The notes below the pieces were generated by a model, which had not been told where the DNA came from, searched no databases, and saw nothing but the letters and a program-made list of their open reading frames with translations. Positions 42,032-49,839 of a DNA stretch of 64,000 bases are shown piece after piece. Source of the stretch: JACKCD01 sp041390905 (GTDB taxonomy: Bacteria > Chloroflexota > Anaerolineae > Promineifilales > Promineifilaceae); NCBI GenBank assembly GCA_041390905.1, contig JAWKPA010000012.1, forward strand, positions 1,736,001 through 1,800,000. Reading direction: 5' to 3'. Each line of letters starts with the position of its first letter. The first letter of the stretch is position 1. Position numbers and translations under genes: made by a program.

Positions 42032-43219
42032 ATGACCAACTATCTAATCCGACGCGGCTTCCAGATGATCATCGTGGTCATCGTAGCCACGATGGCAATC
42101 TACGGACTGCTGAACGCCGTACCCGGCGGCCCCCTGTCCGGGCTAAACCTGAGCGGGAACCAAAAAGACCGGCTCAGCGCCCAGGACATCGCCCGCATTG
42201 AAGCCACCCTCGGTCTCAACCGCCCCGTGTGGATGGCATACCTCACCTGGGTCGGCGGCGAAGATTGGGTTGACGAACTCGGCAACCTCGTTGGCAACCC
42301 CGACCTCAACGGCAAACTTGTCTTCACCGGCACCTGGAGCGACTACCAATCACCCACCTGCCAGCAAGCTGGCGGCAGCAACGCCGGAGCCGACCCCGAC
42401 CGGCTCATGCCCTGCAATCGCGGCATCGTGCGCTGGGATTGGGGTGAATCATGGTCACTGGCACGGGGACAATCCGTCTCCAACATCATCGAAAGTCGCG
42501 TCGGCAACACCATCATCCTCATGACCATCGTCTCCATTATCTCCCTGGTCATTGCCGTTCCCATCGGTATCATCAGTGCCGTGCGACAGTACAGTGCGTT
42601 AGATTACGCCGTCACTACCTTCAGCTTCTTCGGCATCGCCATGCCCGTCTTCTGGTTCGGTCTGCTGCTCATTATCCTTTTTGGTGTCAAATTCCAGCAG
42701 TGGGGTTTTCCCTACTTCCCCACGGGCGACGTATTCACCACCCGCGTCACTCCCGGCAGCATCCAGGATCTCCTCAGCGTTACCCCCGGCACCGTCGCCG
42801 ACCGGATTGTCCACCTGATCCTGCCCACGACCATGCTCAGCCTCTTCTCGTTGGCCGGGTGGAGCCGGTTTATGCGCTCCTCCATGCTCGAAGTGCTGCG
42901 GCAAGATTACGTGCGCACCGCCCGCGCCAAAGGGCTAACCGAGCGGATTGTCATCTTGAAACACGCCACCCGCAACGCCCTCATTCCGCTGATCACCATC
43001 GTCGTCTTCCAGATTCCCGACATCTTTGGCGGTGCTATCGTCACCGAAACCATTTTCAACTATCCGGGGATGGGGCGGCTGTTTATTGATGCCCTCAACC
43101 GGGACGACTGGCCGATTGTGATGGCGTATCTGTTTATCTCCGCCATTCTGGTGGTCATCGCCACGCTGGTGGGTGACATCCTCTACACCATCGTTGACCC
43201 CCGCATCCGTTTTGAGTAA
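42032..43219 (+). CDS. oppB: Oligopeptide ABC importer permease 1
   Basis: 395 aa against ~310 usual. GAGGAGGT 6 nt before ATG 42032. N-terminal helix RRGFQMIIVVIVATMAIYGL, then a periplasmic region enlarged by roughly 70 residues (NGKLVFTGTWSD, MPCNRGIVRWDWG), then the core: NTIILMTIVSIISLVIAVPIG, FSFFGIAMPVFWFGLLLII, and the EAA coupling loop EVLRQDYVRTARAKGLTER followed by NALIPLITIV. Forms the channel with OppC. GC content is higher than oppA. Confidence 0.93.
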   Translation: MTNYLIRRGFQMIIVVIVATMAIYGLLNAVPGGPLSGLNLSGNQKDRLSAQDIARIEATLGLNRPVWMAYLTWVGGEDWVDELGNLVGNPDLNGKLVFTGTWSDYQSPTCQQAGGSNAGADPDRLMPCNRGIVRWDWGESWSLARGQSVSNIIESRVGNTIILMTIVSIISLVIAVPIGIISAVRQYSALDYAVTTFSFFGIAMPVFWFGLLLIILFGVKFQQWGFPYFPTGDVFTTRVTPGSIQDLLSVTPGTVADRIVHLILPTTMLSLFSLAGWSRFMRSSMLEVLRQDYVRTARAKGLTERIVILKHATRNALIPLITIVVFQIPDIFGGAIVTETIFNYPGMGRLFIDALNRDDWPIVMAYLFISAILVVIATLVGDILYTIVDPRIRFE

Positions 43220-43239
43220 GGGTTCGTTCGTTTTTAACT

Positions 43240-43288
43240 TGGCGATTTAGAAGTTCAACTTCTCTGAAGAAGTTGAACTTCTTGCCGA
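43240..43288. repeat. GATTTAGAAGTTCAACTTC hairpin repeat between oppB and oppC
   Basis: AGAAGTTCAACTTCT and AGAAGTTGAACTTCT are each near-palindromes and pair with each other. A fragment of the same element is at 31651. No T-run, so more likely an mRNA-processing or stability hairpin. Confidence 0.7.
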
Positions 43289-43329
43289 ACTTGTTTCTGG
43301 GCGATTACTAAAGATAAAGGAAGCAAATT

Positions 43330-44307
43330 ATGAGCGTAGCTGAAATTGATATCAAGGCGTTAGAAGCCGAGGCATTGCTAACTGATAAACCCGAAGCCCT
43401 GATTGTCACCTATTGGAAACGGCTGCGGCGGCACAAGCTCGCCACCTTCAGCCTGATCACGCTGGGAGCCGTCATCCTGTTGATGGTAGTTGGCCCGATG
43501 GTGCTGTCGCGGCAAACCTACTACAACATTAGCAAGAATGAAGAAACCCTGTATGCCCGCGACACCCAGGATTTAGCCAACCGCAATGCGGCTCCTAGTG
43601 CCGACCACTGGCTGGGGACGGATGAACTGGGGCGGGACGTGCTATTCCGGCTGCTGGTCGCCGGCCGACTCTCCTTGTTCATCGCCTTTACGGTGGTCTT
43701 TGTCCGGGAGACGGTGGGGATATTTATTGGTGCCTTGTCGGGGTATTTTGGTGGCTGGGTAGACAGCTTTATCCAGCGAGCGGTAGAGTTCATCATCATC
43801 CTGCCCCTGCTGCCGCTGCTGCTGACGTTATCGTCGCTGCTGCGGGGGGTGCAAATCACCTTTTTGCCGCCAGAGTGGAGCCAGGCGGTGGTGATTATCA
43901 TCATCCTGAGCTTATTTGGCTGGACGGGAGCGGCGCGGTTGAGCCGGGGGATGGCGTTGAGTTTGCGCAACCAGGAGTTTACCGAAGCGTCGAAGGCGTT
44001 GGGGATGTCGGACTTGCAGATTATCACCCGCCACATGGTACCCAACACCTTGCCGCCGGTGATTGTGAACGCGACACTGGGGTTGGGGGGTGTGATTTTG
44101 CTGGAGAGTGCGCTGAGCTTTTTGGGGTTTGGGATACAGCAGCCGGTGGCGACGTGGGGCAACATGCTGCAAGATGTGCAGAAGGATATGTTTACGGCTC
44201 CGTGGAAGGCGTTGTATCCGGGGTTTATGATTTTCATCACCTCGCTTTGTTTCAACTACATTGGTGATGGCCTCCGTGATGCCCTTGACCCGAGGTTGAA
44301 GTTATAA
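43330..44307 (+). CDS. oppC: Oligopeptide ABC importer permease 2
   Basis: 325 aa. AAAGGAAG upstream of ATG. Cytoplasmic N-terminus, helix LATFSLITLGAVILLMVVGP, then HWLGTDELGRDVLFRLLVAGR (OppC hallmark), core helices and EAA loop EFTEASKALGMSDLQIITRH followed by MVPNTLPPVIV, ending ALSFLGFGIQQPVATWGNML and GDGLRDALDPRL. All usual OppC landmarks are present and intact. Confidence 0.95.
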   Translation: MSVAEIDIKALEAEALLTDKPEALIVTYWKRLRRHKLATFSLITLGAVILLMVVGPMVLSRQTYYNISKNEETLYARDTQDLANRNAAPSADHWLGTDELGRDVLFRLLVAGRLSLFIAFTVVFVRETVGIFIGALSGYFGGWVDSFIQRAVEFIIILPLLPLLLTLSSLLRGVQITFLPPEWSQAVVIIIILSLFGWTGAARLSRGMALSLRNQEFTEASKALGMSDLQIITRHMVPNTLPPVIVNATLGLGGVILLESALSFLGFGIQQPVATWGNMLQDVQKDMFTAPWKALYPGFMIFITSLCFNYIGDGLRDALDPRLKL

Positions 44308-44372
44308 ACACGGGTGGGGAAAGAGGCTCACGATTATTTTGAAAATTTAAGGATAGGGAAGAGGCCGATAAC

Positions 44373-45353
44373 GTGGAAAAGAACAACATTCTAGAAATAA
44401 AAGGTTTAAAAACGCAATTCTTTACAGAATCTGGTATTGTGAGGGCTGTAGATGGCGTGGATTTTTCTGTGAGGCGAGGTGAAGTACTCGGTCTTGTGGG
44501 AGAGTCTGGTTGTGGTAAGAGTGTGACGTCACTATCAATTATGAAATTGATAGGCCAGCCGGGCAAAATTGTTGAAGGACAGATCATTTTTGATGATGAA
44601 GATCTGGTAAAGGCGCCGGAATCAAAAATGGTGAAAATACGGGGAAACCGTATTTCCATGATTTTTCAGCAGCCGCAAAGTAGTTTGAATCCTGTATTCC
44701 GTGTTGGTGAACAACTGGCCGAGGTCTTGTATGTTCATCAGGATATTGGCAAGGATGCTGGCGAAAAACGAGCTGTAGAACTATTGGGTATGGTGGGCAT
44801 CCCTGAGCCAGAATCGCGTGTTAAGGCGTTTCCACATGAGCTTTCGGGTGGTATGGCGCAACGTGTAATGATCGCAATGGCCTTGGCGTGTGTGCCAGAA
44901 CTGCTGATTGCTGATGAGCCTACTACAGCTTTGGACGTGACAATTCAAGCTCAGATTTTGGATTTGATGCGTAATTTGCGTTCCAAGATGGAAACGTCAA
45001 TCATCTTGATTACGCATGATTTGGGGGTTGTAGCTGAAATGTGCGACCGCGTTAACGTGATGTATGCGGGCCGCATTGTTGAAATGGCTCCGGTTACAGA
45101 GCTATATCAAAAGCCTAAACATCCTTATACCGAGGCACTAATTGGCTCGACACCTATATTGGGACAGGCAGATAAGGCGTTGACAACGATTCCTGGTTCT
45201 GTGCCCAATTTGGTTGATCTGCCTCCTGGGTGTCAGTTTGCTCCCCGGTGCCTGGCTCGGATTCAGAACAATCTGGATATCTGTACTAAAGAAGAGCCAG
45301 AATTGAAGATGGTAGCTCCAGAACACTGGGTGCGCTGTTGGTTATATGAATAG
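44373..45353 (+). CDS. oppD: Oligopeptide ABC importer ATPase 1
   Basis: 326 aa, GTG start 44373. Walker A GLVGESGCGKSVT, Q-loop MIFQQPQSSLNPVF, signature LSGGMAQRVMIAMAL, Walker B LLIADEPTTALD, H-loop ILITHDLGVVAEMC. The C-terminal oligo/HPY domain has the Cys-rich PPGCQFAPRCLARI. Clearly more AT-rich than its upstream permeases and most of the window. Couples ATP hydrolysis to peptide import. Confidence 0.95.
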   Translation: MEKNNILEIKGLKTQFFTESGIVRAVDGVDFSVRRGEVLGLVGESGCGKSVTSLSIMKLIGQPGKIVEGQIIFDDEDLVKAPESKMVKIRGNRISMIFQQPQSSLNPVFRVGEQLAEVLYVHQDIGKDAGEKRAVELLGMVGIPEPESRVKAFPHELSGGMAQRVMIAMALACVPELLIADEPTTALDVTIQAQILDLMRNLRSKMETSIILITHDLGVVAEMCDRVNVMYAGRIVEMAPVTELYQKPKHPYTEALIGSTPILGQADKALTTIPGSVPNLVDLPPGCQFAPRCLARIQNNLDICTKEEPELKMVAPEHWVRCWLYE

Positions 45354-45366
45354 GAGGCATGAGGCA

Positions 45367-46437
45367 ATGGAAGAGATTAAAGCGAACGATGGCAAAAAGA
45401 AAAGACGTATTTTGCTTGATGTTAAAAATTTAAAGAAATATTTTCCGGTGCGGGCTGGTTTGTTGCAGCGGGTGCAGGCGCATGTAAAGGCTGTAGACGA
45501 TGTTACCTTTTTTATTTATGAGGGTGAGTCGTTTGGATTAGTTGGTGAGTCTGGCTGTGGCAAGACGACGATTGGGCGAACTTTGTTGCGTTTGTTACCG
45601 GCGACAGACGGAACGGTTATGTTTGATGGAAAAAATTTGTTTAATTTAAACGCTTCAGAATTGAAGAAGTTGCGGCGAGATATTCAGATTATTTTCCAGG
45701 ATCCTTATTCGTCTCTTGATCCGCGTATGCCGGTGGGGGAGAGTATTGCCGAAGGTCTGCGGGTTCATACTAGTAAGAACAGCCAGGAACGGTATGATAT
45801 TGTGGTGGAAATGTTGACGCGGGTGGGGATGCGGGCTGAACATGCGCGGCGTTATCCGCATGAGTTTTCTGGTGGGCAGCGGCAGCGAATTGGGATAGCA
45901 CGTGCTTTGGCGTTGCGCCCGAAATTTATTGTGTGTGATGAGCCAGTTTCAGCGTTGGATGTGTCCATTCAGGCGCAGGTTTTGAATATTTTGAAGGAGC
46001 TGCAGCGCGATTTTGGTTTGACTTACCTGTTTATTGCCCATAACTTAAGCGTCGTTGAGCATTTTAGTGATCGTGTGGGGGTGATGTATTTGGGCAAGAT
46101 GGTGGAAATGGCGACACGGCGCGAATTGTTTGGTGATCCGCTGCATCCATACACGCAGGCACTGATGTCGGCGATTCCGGTGCCTGATCCGACTTTGCAG
46201 CGTAAACGAATTCTTTTGGAAGGAGATGTGCCAAGTCCATTGAACCCGCCTAAGGGATGTCGTTTTCACACTCGCTGTCCTTTAGCGTTTGATCGTTGCT
46301 CGCAAGAGGAGCCGCCGTTTAAGGATTATGGTGATGAGCATTATGCGGCGTGTTGGCTTTTGGAAACGGGTGAGAAAGGGGCGAGTAAGTTGTTGCAAGG
46401 TAAGGTGTCGGCGGCAGATTTAGGGGTTGCTGGTTAA
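45367..46437 (+). CDS. oppF: Oligopeptide ABC importer ATPase 2
   Basis: 356 aa from ATG 45367, with TAGGAGG 8 nt upstream; the in-frame ATG 45346 overlaps oppD and lacks a site. Walker A LVGESGCGKTTIG, FQDPYSSLDPRMPV, signature FSGGQRQRIGIARAL, Walker B IVCDEPVSALD, IAHNLSVVEHF, and the C-terminal Cys motif PPKGCRFHTRCPLAFDRC. N-terminal lysine-rich tail (NDGKKKRRILLDVK). Ends 31 bases before a strong terminator, closing the operon. Confidence 0.95.
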   Translation: MEEIKANDGKKKRRILLDVKNLKKYFPVRAGLLQRVQAHVKAVDDVTFFIYEGESFGLVGESGCGKTTIGRTLLRLLPATDGTVMFDGKNLFNLNASELKKLRRDIQIIFQDPYSSLDPRMPVGESIAEGLRVHTSKNSQERYDIVVEMLTRVGMRAEHARRYPHEFSGGQRQRIGIARALALRPKFIVCDEPVSALDVSIQAQVLNILKELQRDFGLTYLFIAHNLSVVEHFSDRVGVMYLGKMVEMATRRELFGDPLHPYTQALMSAIPVPDPTLQRKRILLEGDVPSPLNPPKGCRFHTRCPLAFDRCSQEEPPFKDYGDEHYAACWLLETGEKGASKLLQGKVSAADLGVAG

Positions 46438-46468
46438 TGCCTTGATGCGATATGTTTGGCGTTTGTGA

Positions 46469-46497
46469 AGGCCTGCCTGTGCAGGCCTTTTGTTTTA
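46469..46497 (+). terminator. Intrinsic terminator of the opp operon
   Basis: AGGCCTGC-CTGT-GCAGGCCT, 8-bp perfect GC stem, followed by TTTTGTTTT. A TATAAT (46496-46501) overlaps its tail. Confidence 0.9.
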
Positions 46498-46553
46498 TAA
46501 TAGGGGTATATTACTCTCCTATTTTTAACATTGATTGTAAGAAGTTGCTATTT

Positions 46554-47663
46554 ATGTCCCACGTAAGAAAGATTCTAGTTGTTGATGATCATTTTGAGAC
46601 GTTGGCGGTGACGCGGGCGATGCTGGAAAATTCGGATAGTGCTTACTGGGTGCGCACGGTTCCTTCGGGCGAGGAAGGGATGCTTGAGTTGCGGCAGGCG
46701 GGCTATGATGTGTTGATTACGGATGTGCGGTTGCCGGGAATAAGTGGGATTGAGCTGGTGCGGCAGTTACGGCGGACGCAGCCTGATTTGCCGGTTATTA
46801 TGATGACAGGTTACGCATCGGAGAAGGGGAAGCGGGAGGCGATGGCGTTGGGGGTGGTGCAGTATTTGATGAAGCCATTGGAGATAGAGGTTTTATTAAC
46901 GGCCGTTCACACCGCTCTCCTCCACCAACCCCAGCCCACCATTGTCGCCAGCCCAAAGAAGCCGGCCGTGCCAGCGCCCAGCCCAGTGCCAAACCCGCTC
47001 TATCAACGGCTGGACATGCTGCGGACGGAGACGGGTGCCTTGGGGTTGCTGTTTGTGCAGATGGATGGCAGCGTGGTGGCAAAAGTGGGAGAGATGTCTG
47101 GCTTGCAGTGGGACAAGATTGCGCTGCCTTTGGCGCGGATGATGCGAAGCAGCGTGGAGTTGGCCGAAGCGGTTGCCAGCGAGGAAAACTTTACGCTGCA
47201 ATACCATGATCTGACACCGTTTAAGCTGACAAGTGCAACTGTGGGACGCGAGCATTTTTTGACCCTGGTTTTTGAGCCAGACCCGCGTCGCAGTCGGATT
47301 GGGACTGTTTGGCTGTTTGTGCAGCGAGCCACGGCGGATTTGTTACGGCTGTTAGCTGTGCCATCTAAAGGGGTGGTGCCGGCCGTTGAGCCAGTACCTG
47401 ACGAGGTGGTTGCTGTTGTGATAGAGGCGGAAAGGGTTGAGGAACCACCTTCGCCGGCCGAACCAGAGTTAGATGTGGTTGAGTTGGGGGCTTTGTTAGG
47501 GCTGTCGCTGGATGAAACGGCCGTTCCTGATGATCTGGATTCGTTTTGGTCGCAGGCGATGGATGAAACTGAAGTCAAGAAAGAAGGCATGACCATGGCC
47601 GAGGCACAGCGGCGGGGGATTTTGCCATCGGGACTCGATTTTGGTGATGATCCAAAAAAATAG
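46554..47663 (+). CDS. Response regulator with C-terminal roadblock/LC7-like domain
   Basis: 369 aa from ATG 46554 (frame open from 46452 through the terminator region). Receiver domain ~1-120: ILVVDDHFETLAVTRAMLE, phospho-Asp in LITDVRLPGISG, MMTGYAS and LMKPLEIEV. After a Pro/Ala linker, residues ~150-270 (LDMLRTETGALGLLFVQMDG ... REHFLTLVFEPD) have the roadblock/LC7 pattern, known in bacteria with small GTPases such as MglA/MglB. The last ~80 residues are acidic and disordered. No DNA-binding domain and no adjacent kinase or GTPase. Function: probably protein-interaction output. Confidence 0.82.
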   Translation: MSHVRKILVVDDHFETLAVTRAMLENSDSAYWVRTVPSGEEGMLELRQAGYDVLITDVRLPGISGIELVRQLRRTQPDLPVIMMTGYASEKGKREAMALGVVQYLMKPLEIEVLLTAVHTALLHQPQPTIVASPKKPAVPAPSPVPNPLYQRLDMLRTETGALGLLFVQMDGSVVAKVGEMSGLQWDKIALPLARMMRSSVELAEAVASEENFTLQYHDLTPFKLTSATVGREHFLTLVFEPDPRRSRIGTVWLFVQRATADLLRLLAVPSKGVVPAVEPVPDEVVAVVIEAERVEEPPSPAEPELDVVELGALLGLSLDETAVPDDLDSFWSQAMDETEVKKEGMTMAEAQRRGILPSGLDFGDDPKK

Positions 47664-47688
47664 GTTTTGGTGATATGTCAGAATTTGA

Positions 47689-47766
47689 ACCGCAAAGTTC
47701 GCAGAGAGCGCAAAGAAAGAGAAGAAAACAAGGTAAATCTCTGCGATCTTTGCGCCCTCTGCGGTG
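47689..47766. repeat. CCGCAAAGTTCGCAGAGAGCG interspersed hairpin repeat
   Basis: ACCGCAAAGTTCGCAGAGAG and CGCAAAGAAAG on the left, CTGCGATCTTTGCGCCC and TCTGCGGTGAAATC on the right. A long imperfect palindrome in the convergent spacer between the regulator and RimK genes. Confidence 0.8.
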
Positions 47767-47806
47767 AAATCTGTTTCTTTTTGCCAAAAGTCAACACAAC
47801 CTAATC

Positions 47807-48703
47807 CTATCGCTTTTTTGCCGTCCGCTTGCTGCGTTTGCCAACGGCCGTTTCCACAAACGCCACAATTTCGCTAGAGACATTCACGCCAGTTACCGTT
47901 TCAATGCCTTGCAGACCTGGTGAGGAGTTGATCTCTAGCAGCAGTGGCCCACGAGTGGATTGCAGTAAATCTACCCCGGCAACCTGTAGCCCGTGAACAT
48001 GGCTGGCCTTTTGCGCCAGTTTTTTTATTGGACTGGAGAGGGCGATAGAAACGGCCGTTCCTCCCTGGTGCAAATTGGCGCGAAAATCATCGGGTGGGGC
48101 GGAGCGCTGCATGGCGGCAATACAACGGCCGTTAATCACAATGATCCGCAAATCCTGTCCTTGGGCTTCGGCAATAAATTCCTGCACCAGCACCGGCTGG
48201 CCGCCCCGCTGTAGTGTTGGCAGTGCTGACAGCGCTGAGCGGATGTCGTGGACAAGAACAACCCCGTCTCCTTGCGTGCCGTAGATCTGTTTCATGACCA
48301 CCGGCAACCCGCCAACGGCTTGAATCGCTTTGTAAAGGGTGCCAGGGTGGTTGACAACGGCCGTTTTGGGAATGGGCAGTTCGTGCCGCTGCATCAGCTG
48401 CAAACTTTGCAGCTTGTTGCGCGACTGCTCAATGGCGGCCGAGCTGGCCGTGGTCGGGATGCCCAACGCTTCAAACTGGCGCACCACAGCCAACCCATAC
48501 TCGGTAATGGAAGTGCCAATGCGAGGAATGATAGCATCAATTTTCGGGTAGCGATTTTGCAGGGAGGATGTTGCGTGGCCGAGGTCTATGGAAACGGCCG
48601 TTGTATCAATCACAAACGCCTCATGCCCACGCAACCTGGCCGCCTGTAACAAGCGGCGCGTGCTGTAAAGAGACGAATTGCGTGACAAAATCCCGATTTT
48701 CAT
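47807..48703 (-). CDS. rimK: RimK-family ATP-grasp ligase
   Basis: 298 aa, RimK length (~300). ATP-dependent ligation of an amino acid (glutamate in E. coli RimK) to a protein or peptide carboxylate. MKIGILSRNSSLYSTRRLLQ start, DAIIPRIGTSITEYGLAVV, ATP-grasp GGLPVVMKQIYGTQGDGVVL, VLVQEFIAEAQGQDLRIIVI, VAGVDLLQSTRGPLLLEINS with the Mg-binding Glu/Asn, and SPGLQGIETVTG. ATG 48703 chosen by homology; a longer frame starts 48754. Lies 17 bases downstream of the methyltransferase gene, same strand, so co-transcribed. Exact substrate (S6, F420, siderophore) unknown. Confidence 0.9.
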   Translation of the reverse strand: MKIGILSRNSSLYSTRRLLQAARLRGHEAFVIDTTAVSIDLGHATSSLQNRYPKIDAIIPRIGTSITEYGLAVVRQFEALGIPTTASSAAIEQSRNKLQSLQLMQRHELPIPKTAVVNHPGTLYKAIQAVGGLPVVMKQIYGTQGDGVVLVHDIRSALSALPTLQRGGQPVLVQEFIAEAQGQDLRIIVINGRCIAAMQRSAPPDDFRANLHQGGTAVSIALSSPIKKLAQKASHVHGLQVAGVDLLQSTRGPLLLEINSSPGLQGIETVTGVNVSSEIVAFVETAVGKRSKRTAKKR

Positions 48704-48720
48704 TTGTAAGGTGGGTTTAG

Positions 48721-49686
48721 TTATGATGCGTTCGAGCCATTTGGGGTATCCCATTCCACAGGCCGCCGGGACACCTTTTCCATTCCCGTGGGTTTATGGA
48801 CAGGTTTGCCAATGGGTCTCATCTTCAACGTACCATCCAGCAGCGATTCAACCCTTTGTTGGGCAACCTGAATATATTCCCCATTTTGCTCGCTGCCAAA
48901 CGCTTTCCGATGATGTTTGATGGCCGCAATCAAAGCCGAGCCTACCCCCGCATACGGATCAAAAACAGCGTCTCCTTCGTCTGTTAGTGCTAAAACACAT
49001 CTTTCTACCAACTCAATGGGAAACTGGCATGGATGGAGCGTTTTTTCCGGGTGGTTAGATTTCACGTTGGGGATTTCCCAAAAACCTTCCTCCCATTCCT
49101 GGCATAGTTTCTGCCAAACGTCGGAGGGATTTTTGCCATTGGGGTTGCCGGATGGTTTGCCCTTGTTCGGCCCTTTATAATGTCGTTTGCCAGGGTATTT
49201 GGACGGAACTCGAACAGGGTCTAGATTAAAAGTGTATTGGTCAGATTTTGTAAACCAAAGCAGGGTTTCATACCGCCCGGAAAACCGTTTTTTGGTGTGC
49301 AGCCCATGCCCAAAATGCCAAATGAGCCGATTACGCAACTGGTACCCTTGCTCCTTGAAAAGCGGGTAATAGTAAATGTCCAATGGAAAGACTTCCCCAT
49401 TGTTGACATAATTCCCAACCTGCCAGCATATACTGCCATCAGGATGCAGGATGCGGTGAAAGTTTTTGAGCGTTTGGGATTGCAGTTTTAAATAGGCCTC
49501 AATAGAAACGGTGTCTTCGTACTCCTTGCCCAGGTTATAGGGGGGTGAGGTGATGATGAGTTTAACCGACTCATCGGGCAATGTGTCTATAAAATCATTG
49601 GCATCCCCGTGAAAGGCCACAATGTCGGCCTCGTTTGTAAAAACGGGTGAAATTAGTTTGGGTTGGGTGTATACACCATCTTCCAT
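48721..49686 (-). CDS. Orphan DNA methyltransferase, TSPPY type (N4-cytosine or N6-adenine, beta-like order)
   Basis: 321 aa. Catalytic motif IV LIITSPPYNLG near residue 65 precedes the SAM-binding motif I AVFDPYAGVGSALIAA near residue 255, i.e. beta-class order. HPCQFPIELVERCVLALTD is a conserved companion. Between lies a ~150-residue target-recognition region with a basic patch (YPGKRHYKGPNKGKP). TSPPY is most usual in N4-cytosine enzymes, though some adenine enzymes share it. No restriction endonuclease or specificity gene is adjacent, so it is an orphan. The ATG at 49686 lies 31 nt after TGCTACAAT; AAAGGA precedes. Confidence 0.9.
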   Translation of the reverse strand: MEDGVYTQPKLISPVFTNEADIVAFHGDANDFIDTLPDESVKLIITSPPYNLGKEYEDTVSIEAYLKLQSQTLKNFHRILHPDGSICWQVGNYVNNGEVFPLDIYYYPLFKEQGYQLRNRLIWHFGHGLHTKKRFSGRYETLLWFTKSDQYTFNLDPVRVPSKYPGKRHYKGPNKGKPSGNPNGKNPSDVWQKLCQEWEEGFWEIPNVKSNHPEKTLHPCQFPIELVERCVLALTDEGDAVFDPYAGVGSALIAAIKHHRKAFGSEQNGEYIQVAQQRVESLLDGTLKMRPIGKPVHKPTGMEKVSRRPVEWDTPNGSNAS

Positions 49687-49717
49687 CGCAATCTTGTCCT
49701 TTTGAACGGCATGGCGT

Positions 49718-49726
49718 ATTGTAGCA
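49718..49726 (-). promoter_or_regulatory. Extended -10 TGCTACAAT of the methyltransferase-rimK pair
   Basis: TGC-TACAAT on the minus strand; no -35. Lies inside the longer open frame from 49752, supporting the internal start 49686. Confidence 0.45.
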
Positions 49727-49839
49727 CAGGTGTTTGTATTTTGCGGCGGCAACTTTTGCGTGGGCTTTTTGTGTTAGGGGAAAAACGGCCGTTAATCCCC
49801 GTTTGGTGGCGTCAGGTGGTGGGCAGAAACGGCCGTTTT

